Origin: an uncultured Bacteroidales bacterium
Lineage (GTDB): Bacteria > Bacteroidota > Bacteroidia > Bacteroidales > Paludibacteraceae
Direction of reading: 5' to 3'
Assembly (NCBI GenBank): GCA_934728255.1
Contig: CAKVEC010000006.1
Location: 74,958-138,957, forward strand
Length of the DNA stretch: 64,000 bases
Under the pieces are notes generated by a model that worked only from the letters and a program-made list of their open reading frames with translations, searched no databases and was not told the DNA's origin. The translations under genes and the position numbers were made by a program. This document shows positions 58,972 through 64,000 of this stretch, in pieces. The stretch's first letter is position 1; each line of letters starts with the position of its first letter.

Positions 58972-61007
58972 ACGTTCTCTCCTATCATTTGTAGAAACTC
59001 ATTTTCGTCCACTAACCGTATGCCGAGTGTCTCTGCTTTTTTCAGTTTCTCGGGACCCATATTTTCGCCGGCGAGGATAAACGATGTTTTTTTGCTTACG
59101 CTGCCGGTATTCTTTCCACCGTTGGCTTCGATAAGGGCTTTATATTCGTCGCGGCTATGGCGTGCAAACGTGCCTGATATGACAACCGACAGCCCAGCCA
59201 GTTTGTCAGAGGCAGGGACGGTATCTTCTTTGGATTCCATTTGCAACCCCGCAACCCGCAGGCGGCTGACAATCTCCCGGTTGCGCCCATCGGCAAAATA
59301 GGCAATGATATTGTCGGCTATTTGGTCGCCCACATCTTCCACAGCAGTCAGTTGGTCGTGTGTAGCCGCCATCAGCAGGTCGATACTCGGAAAACGGCGG
59401 GCTATCTTTTTCGCAGTGGTTTCTCCCACCATACGTATGCCGAGGGCAAAAAGCACGCGCGCCCATGGCACCTGCTTCGATGCTTCAATGCCATTGAGGA
59501 TATTCTGTGCCGATTTCTGCCCGAGGCGTTCCTGCTGTGCTAATTCGCTGAGTGTCAGGTTATATATGTCAGCAATGTTGTGCAGTAGTCCTTGATCGTA
59601 GAGCAGGGCAATGGTCTCTTCGCCGAGACCGTCGATGTTCATTGCACGGCGCGAAACGAAATGTTCCATCTTGCCTTTGATCTGCGGCGGACATGTCATA
59701 TCGTTTGGACACCGCCATGCCGCCTCGCCCTCTACACGTACCAACGGAGTACCGCATTCGGGGCAATGCGTGGGGAAAACTCCCCCGACAGCGTCAGCGC
59801 CATCAGAGAGGGGGGGAGTCTGGGTGGGAGAGGTCTCTTTCCCCACGATCTTCGGGATAATCTCTCCGCCTTTCTCCACCCATACCATATCGCCCTCGCG
59901 GATGCCCAGGGAGCGGATAAAATCCTCGTTGTGCAGGGTGGCACGCTGTACGACCGTACCCGACAGTTGCACGGGGTCAAGGTTCGCCACGGGAGTAACC
60001 ACCCCTGTGCGTCCCACCTGATAGGTTATCTTGTTGAGGCGGGTCAGTTGCCGCTCGGCTTGGAACTTGTAAGCAATGGCCCAACGTGGGGTCTTGGCGG
60101 TGTAACCCAGTTCCTCCTGCTGTGCCAGACTATTCACTTTCAGTACGATGCCATCGGTGGCTACCGGCAGGTTGCGCCGCTCGGTGTCCCAGAAACGGAT
60201 ATATTCCATTACCTCGTCAAGCGAGTGGCATACGCGTATCGCATCGCTTATTTTGAATCCCCAGCGGCGTGCGGTTTGCAGGCGGTCGTAGTGGGTGGTG
60301 GCGGGCAGGTCTTCGCCCAACATATAGTACAGATAGGCATCCAATCCCCGGCGTGCCACCTCGCGCGGGTCTTGCAGTTTGAGCGTACCCGAAGCCGCAT
60401 TGCGCGGGTTGGCAAAGAGCGGCTCCTCCTGCGCCTCGCGCTCGGCGTTCAGCCGATCAAAGTTCTTCCATGGCAGCAACACCTCGCCGCGCATCTCAAA
60501 ATGTGCCGGTATGTCTGCGCCCTCTACGTGCCACGGAATAGACGGAATGGTCTTGATGTTGTCGATAACGTTGTCGCCTTTCTGTCCGTCGCCGCGCGTA
60601 ACGGCTTTGGTCAGTTGTCCGTGTTCGTACCAAAGGGAGATACTCAGCCCGTCGAATTTCAGTTCGCATACTATCTCTGCGTTCGCGGGCAGTTTGCGTA
60701 TCCAGTCCTCCACCTCCTCCCGTGAATAGGTGTTCGCCAGCGAGAGCATAGGGTATTGGTGTACCACCTGCTCGAAACCTTTCTTCCCAAGGTCGGAACC
60801 CACATGCTGCGTGGGCGACTTCGGGTCGAACATATCGGGGTAGCGTGCCTCCAAGTCCTGCAACCTCCGCATTTTTTGGTCAAACTCCTGGTCTGACATC
60901 ACAGGCTGGTTGAGAACGTAGTACTTGTAGTTCTGCTCCTCCAGTTCCTTGCGTAGCGAGCGTATCTCTTCCCGCTCGGGTGCTTCTATTTCCGAAAACA
61001 AATCCAT
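58968..61007 (-). CDS. ligA: NAD+-dependent DNA ligase carrying an in-frame repeat insertion
   Basis: Seals nicks in replication and repair; essential. The 679 residues contain an adenylation domain with nucleophile Lys in CELKFDGLSISLW near residue 115, OB fold (GRTGVVTPVANLDPVQLSG near 333), zinc finger Cys4 (HCPECGTPLVRVEGE, WRCPNDMTCPP, near 415-440), helix-hairpin-helix repeats, and a C-terminal BRCT domain (LAGLSVVISGTFARHSRDEY). Between OB fold and zinc finger, residues about 388-412 (SPTQTPPLSDGADAVGGVF) are encoded by a palindromic repeat. All catalytic features remain. It overlaps DUF6913 downstream and the nuclease gene upstream. Confidence 0.97.
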   Translation of the reverse strand: MDLFSEIEAPEREEIRSLRKELEEQNYKYYVLNQPVMSDQEFDQKMRRLQDLEARYPDMFDPKSPTQHVGSDLGKKGFEQVVHQYPMLSLANTYSREEVEDWIRKLPANAEIVCELKFDGLSISLWYEHGQLTKAVTRGDGQKGDNVIDNIKTIPSIPWHVEGADIPAHFEMRGEVLLPWKNFDRLNAEREAQEEPLFANPRNAASGTLKLQDPREVARRGLDAYLYYMLGEDLPATTHYDRLQTARRWGFKISDAIRVCHSLDEVMEYIRFWDTERRNLPVATDGIVLKVNSLAQQEELGYTAKTPRWAIAYKFQAERQLTRLNKITYQVGRTGVVTPVANLDPVQLSGTVVQRATLHNEDFIRSLGIREGDMVWVEKGGEIIPKIVGKETSPTQTPPLSDGADAVGGVFPTHCPECGTPLVRVEGEAAWRCPNDMTCPPQIKGKMEHFVSRRAMNIDGLGEETIALLYDQGLLHNIADIYNLTLSELAQQERLGQKSAQNILNGIEASKQVPWARVLFALGIRMVGETTAKKIARRFPSIDLLMAATHDQLTAVEDVGDQIADNIIAYFADGRNREIVSRLRVAGLQMESKEDTVPASDKLAGLSVVISGTFARHSRDEYKALIEANGGKNTGSVSKKTSFILAGENMGPEKLKKAETLGIRLVDENEFLQMIGENV
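59772..59843 (-). repeat. Palindromic C-rich repeat element inside ligA
   Basis: On the coding strand it starts ACCTCTCCCACCC and contains the inverted arms ACTCCCCC and GGGGGAGT about 26 bases apart. The leader resembles that of the folD and hisS elements, but the loop is longer and different, so it may be a second subtype. The ligA frame is kept open. Confidence 0.78.
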
Positions 61008-62602
61008 TATGGTACAATGATTTTGCGTTGGTAGGTCTGTCCCCCGCTATATACATATACGATGTACACGCCCGATGTAGCGGGGACGGGTAGGGTGTAG
61101 GGCGTGCTGTCAATGTCGCCTTGCTCCACAAACCACCCATGTGCTGTATAAATGGCGTAGTAACTCTTATCGTTCGCGTGATAGGCATTGTATATCGTTA
61201 TATAGTCACTGAAAATCAGCATCTGCGTACCGTCGTTATCTACAATGCCGAAATTGTTCACTATCGGGTCGGTGCTGGCGGCTGCTAATGTGCTGTCTAA
61301 TGCCAAACCCACCAACACAGGGTCGTGGTCGCTGTAGCGGAACATGGTTTGGTCATTTGATTTGTCGTAGGTGTAGTCGTCCGACTCGTCGGAATTGATA
61401 TGGTACGCCGCCATGCCCGTGATTTGCGGACGCAAAGTGGTATTGCATATGGCATGGTCAAGATACCCCGCCTGCCCGTGGAACGTGTAACTATAACTCG
61501 TGTCGCCGTGGAAAGCACGGTGCAGGTCAATCATACCCACCGTAGTGAATGTGGTGATTGGGTCTTCTTTGGCGTAGGCGTTCAGGTCGCCCATAATCAG
61601 AAGGTCGCTCTCGTGAAACTGCGGACGGATGCCGTTGTACTGATTGATAACCGATTTGGCTTCCATAGTACGCGAGTAGTTAAAAGTCCCCTGCCCATCG
61701 CCTTGGTCGGCATCGGCTCCGTTCCCGCTGCCCGACTTGGCCTTAAAGTGGTTGAGCGAGAAGAAGAATACCTCCCCCGTCTCTATCTCACGGAAAGCCT
61801 GTATCTTTTTGCGGTTCTGTACTCGCTCGTTGTTGCTGTAGAGTTTGCCATCGGGGCACACTTTGTCCGCGCGATACACATAGCCCGACTTGGTATAGGA
61901 ACCGTTGGCAGCCCCCCCGTCGTCTATGTAGGTGTATTCATGCCCCGTATCCTCGGTTAGGTCAGCGGCTATCTCTTTGAGCGCACTCTGCCCCTGCTCA
62001 ATCTCTACCAAACCATAGATGTCCGCACTTATCTTTGCCAGGGCTTGGCGCACTTTGGTGCGCTGTTTCTGATGCTGCGAATAACTGTCAGGTCCATAAC
62101 CCGTCCCCAAGTTGTCCACCAAATAGTATTCTAAGTTCGCTGCACAAACCAGCAACCTATAGTCGCCCACATCGGGCAACCCCGCCTCAATGTCTGCACG
62201 TGTGTTGCCGCGGAAACTGCCGCTCTTATAGGTCAGACTGCTTTGCGAATTGACCCGCACTGTTAGGTTGTATATCTTTTCGCCCATACGATGGTACCCC
62301 GATACCCCCGACAGACTCATCGTGCCGTTGCTGTTGAGCGATAAGATTGAGTTGTATTCCGTGCTGCGGGGAATGGCTTGGTTGGTAGGCGAGAAAATAC
62401 GTCGTGGGGCGATGGTCAGACTGCTGTAGTAGTTGTTGCATACGTACATCGGCTGATCAAACACCACGGTCTGCCCCACGTAGCCGCTCAGTTCGTTTAC
62501 AGTCCACGTCTCGGGGTCGGCAATGGTGATATGCACTTGTGCGCGTGTCTGTACGGCAAACACCACCACACAGAGAATGAGTATATTTTGTAATTTTTGC
62601 AT
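61007..62602 (-). CDS. Secreted endonuclease/exonuclease/phosphatase-family nuclease with T9SS C-terminal domain
   Basis: A 531-residue exported protein with signal peptide ending TRAQ. An N-terminal beta domain (about 22-140) comes before an EEP catalytic domain. The EEP motifs are metal-binding Glu in IYGLVEIEQGQ near residue 198, LNHFKAKSG near 278, IMGDLNAYAKEDPI near 332, GYLDHAICN near 385 and YSDHDPVLVG near 428. The C-terminal domain ends TSGVYIVYVYSGGQTYQRKI, a type-A Por-secretion domain. It should be a surface or secreted DNase. It heads an operon with ligA and dapA and has a consensus promoter 22 bases upstream. Confidence 0.9.
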   Translation of the reverse strand: MQKLQNILILCVVVFAVQTRAQVHITIADPETWTVNELSGYVGQTVVFDQPMYVCNNYYSSLTIAPRRIFSPTNQAIPRSTEYNSILSLNSNGTMSLSGVSGYHRMGEKIYNLTVRVNSQSSLTYKSGSFRGNTRADIEAGLPDVGDYRLLVCAANLEYYLVDNLGTGYGPDSYSQHQKQRTKVRQALAKISADIYGLVEIEQGQSALKEIAADLTEDTGHEYTYIDDGGAANGSYTKSGYVYRADKVCPDGKLYSNNERVQNRKKIQAFREIETGEVFFFSLNHFKAKSGSGNGADADQGDGQGTFNYSRTMEAKSVINQYNGIRPQFHESDLLIMGDLNAYAKEDPITTFTTVGMIDLHRAFHGDTSYSYTFHGQAGYLDHAICNTTLRPQITGMAAYHINSDESDDYTYDKSNDQTMFRYSDHDPVLVGLALDSTLAAASTDPIVNNFGIVDNDGTQMLIFSDYITIYNAYHANDKSYYAIYTAHGWFVEQGDIDSTPYTLPVPATSGVYIVYVYSGGQTYQRKIIVP

Positions 62603-62624
62603 CTGTTAGGTAAATATAAGCCTG

Positions 62625-62656
62625 CAAAGATACATATTTTTCCCCGTTTGTGCAAA
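62625..62656 (-). promoter_or_regulatory. Promoter of the nuclease-ligA operon
   Basis: On the minus strand TTTG (62656-62653), 20-base spacer, TATCTTTG (62632-62625); full consensus match. Confidence 0.87.
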
Positions 62657-62675
62657 TATCTGCTGTTTTTGACAC

Positions 62676-62714
62676 AAAAAAGAGATTGCCTGACAAATAC
62701 AAGCAATCCCTCTT
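62676..62714 (-). terminator. Terminator after the DUF308 gene
   Basis: Minus strand AGAGGGATTGC / GCAATCTCT stem (one bulged base) followed by six T residues. It separates the DUF308 gene from the nuclease operon promoter just downstream. Confidence 0.85.
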
Positions 62715-62742
62715 ACTATCATTCTATTTTTCTATCCTTCTG

Positions 62743-63336
62743 TTATTTCACTTCCTCTGCCTCGACATCCTCTATCGGAACAAAGCGGTCGTGCAGTTGC
62801 TTAAGTTTGCGCTCGCAGCGGTTGATTCCCGCTACCATACCCCAATAACCTACACCGGCCAAAATAATACCGATGCTCACCAATACCGTCAGTGTCTCCG
62901 CACTCACCGCAGGACAGTACAGCCCGTATATGCCGAAGGCTGCGGCTAACAATCCGAAGACAAACAGCACCCACCAGTAGCGGAAACCGACCTGCTTGAA
63001 GTCGAACGACTCAATAGCAATACGGATGCCTTCAAACAAGACAAAGAAAGCAAAGATAAAAGGCAGAGCCACCATTAGGGATGCGGGGTGCACCAGGAAA
63101 AATACGCCCACTACCATTTGCAGCAACGCTGACAGAAATAACAGCCCGCTCTGCGGCACGAAGCGGTGCAGACGGCACCACGCTGCAAACTCGCTACAGC
63201 CTGCAAACAGGAATATCAGTCCGATTACCCATGCCAAACTCAGTAGTGTGGCACCTGAATTGATAAGGCAAACCACGCCCAATGCCACGAGTGCTACACC
63301 CGCTAACGACATCCAGATTTTTGTACTTGTTCTCAT
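62743..63336 (-). CDS. DUF308 (HdeD-like) membrane protein
   Basis: A 197-residue inner-membrane protein with six predicted helices in three pairs (WMSLAGVALVALGVVCLI, LLSLAWVIGLIFLFAGCSE, LLFLSALLQMVVGVFFLV, LMVALPFIFAFFVLFEGI, WWVLFVFGLLAAAFGIYGL, LTVLVSIGIILAGVGYWGM). It ends with a charged cytoplasmic tail. This arrangement is typical of the HdeD/DUF308 family, linked to acid resistance in E. coli; role here unknown. Monocistronic, with its own terminator. Confidence 0.87.
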   Translation of the reverse strand: MRTSTKIWMSLAGVALVALGVVCLINSGATLLSLAWVIGLIFLFAGCSEFAAWCRLHRFVPQSGLLFLSALLQMVVGVFFLVHPASLMVALPFIFAFFVLFEGIRIAIESFDFKQVGFRYWWVLFVFGLLAAAFGIYGLYCPAVSAETLTVLVSIGIILAGVGYWGMVAGINRCERKLKQLHDRFVPIEDVEAEEVK

Positions 63337-63438
63337 AAGTATATTACGTTTTGTTTATGCTGTCAGTAGTGCAAAATCCGTGCCGAATCCGTAAACACTT
63401 CCTGAGAATGTAACAAGAGTAAAAGGCTGCCGGAAGAC

Positions 63439-63480
63439 TTAGAATCCGACACCTATACCGACCCTATGCCGTGTTGTAAG
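63439..63480 (-). pseudogene. Possible remnant of an outer-membrane protein C-terminus
   Basis: In the otherwise empty 63337-63523 gap, the minus strand encodes LTTRHRVGIGVGF followed by a stop. Alternating residues with a final Phe are typical of the last strand of outer-membrane barrels. The frame is closed by a stop codon shortly upstream, so only a fragment could remain. Weak evidence. Confidence 0.25.
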
Positions 63481-63523
63481 TACAGACTATGCCGGTCTGC
63501 GTCTGCGGCTGGTTTGAAAGGTG

Positions 63524-63760
63524 TTATACTTCGCCGGTCTCTTTTATTTTGTTGATGGTGCGAAAACCCGCTGCCACCACTTCCATATCATCATTCCGCC
63601 AATACGCCCGAACCGAAAGTGTTGTCGCTCTTGTATCGTCAAGAATATACTGCATATCATCAAAATTAGGACTACCTTTCCGGATGCACTCATATATCGT
63701 TTGATTGTATTCGAAAGATTCGGCTGCTTTCTTTGGAATGGCATCATTGATACTCTTCAT
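63524..63760 (-). CDS. Small hypothetical protein
   Basis: A 78-residue reading frame (starts MKSINDAIPKKAAESFEYN, ends INKIKETGEV). It has mixed charged and aromatic residues (AYWRNDDMEVVAAGF) and no signal peptide or membrane helix. I do not recognise a family. The composition looks protein-like, but no promoter or neighbour supports it; it could also be a fragment of a larger, lost gene. Confidence 0.4.
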   Translation of the reverse strand: MKSINDAIPKKAAESFEYNQTIYECIRKGSPNFDDMQYILDDTRATTLSVRAYWRNDDMEVVAAGFRTINKIKETGEV

Positions 63761-63916
63761 CTGCGCCTCATGGCAACCGCATCATACATTAATAAATTTA
63801 TGTATTGTAAGATAGCATTATTAGAGGATTTATACTACAAATGCCATCGCCGGGGACGCGGGCACTCCGCCAGCAGGCAGTTTGCCACAAAACTGAACAA
63901 ATCTGTCTGTTGTGGA

Positions 63917-63937
63917 GACGACGCGTCCCGCGTCGTC
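63917..63937. repeat. GC-rich hairpin repeat near the window end
   Basis: GACGACGCG, TCC, CGCGTCGTC: perfect 9-bp arms. The surrounding 63850-63960 stretch (CGGGGACGCGGGCACTCCGCC, read as two overlapping GC-rich words) is unlike its AT-rich flanks. No gene is seen from 63761 to 64000. Confidence 0.75.
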
Positions 63938-64000
63938 AAAGTCCCGGATAACATCCTGCCTGGAAAAAATGCTGCGGGAAAAATATGCACTTTATGCACT

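Overview
The window is one continuous stretch of a Bacteroidales (Bacteroidota) chromosome. This follows from a SusC/SusD polysaccharide-utilisation locus, the large fused form of PurL, Por (type IX) secretion C-terminal domains, a DUF1599-DoxX-tpiA cluster, and promoters of the Bacteroidota type (TTTG, about 20 bases, TAnnTTTG). No rRNA, tRNA, CRISPR array, integrase or transposase was seen. Species cannot be named from the sequence; an uncultured gut, oral or rumen lineage would fit.

Region 1 (1-18950, plus strand) is a long nucleotide-synthesis supercluster: purL (5' end cut by the window), purM, purN, purH, purD, folD, purT, purB, purA, a long PurF-like amidotransferase, carA, carB and purC, closed by a hairpin terminator. 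It covers most of the route from PRPP to IMP and AMP plus carbamoyl phosphate for pyrimidines and arginine; purE and purK are not in the window. Region 2 (18978-28867) mixes an exported esterase, a GH3-type enzyme, a radical SAM activase paired with a small Cys-rich membrane protein, an exported protein of unknown function, an exosortase, tsaD, waaA and hisS. Region 3 (29008-39070) starts with a large secreted C10 cysteine protease, followed by DUF1599, DoxX, tpiA, a gamma-carbonic-anhydrase/UMP-kinase fusion, frr and an outer-membrane barrel. Region 4 (39091-51864) has a glycosyltransferase and a U32 protein, then a complete beta-1,4-galactan utilisation locus on the minus strand (susC, susD, a SusE-like lipoprotein, GH53 endogalactanase, GH2 beta-galactosidase). 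Region 5 (52546-63760) has a CWC-type Cys-rich protein, a BspA-like surface protein with a 40-residue companion, a flavodoxin-fold reductase, a D-lactate-type dehydrogenase, an operon of secreted nuclease-ligA-DUF6913-dapA-unknown, and a DUF308 membrane protein.

The most unusual property is the repeat content. First, a C-rich palindromic element (leader ACCTCCCCAACCCCTCC, then GGAGGGG) lies between carB and purC as an inverted pair. It or relatives also sit in frame inside three essential or core genes: the C-terminal tail of folD, the middle of hisS and the middle of ligA. Second, nearly every longer intergenic gap carries a short direct-repeat array whose unit sequence changes from place to place. 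One large class keeps an exact 11-bp period; others have 7-, 8- or 9-bp periods. Some arrays reach into coding sequence or contain the start codon. Third, a perfect 44-bp palindrome sits at the 5' end of the outer-membrane barrel gene.
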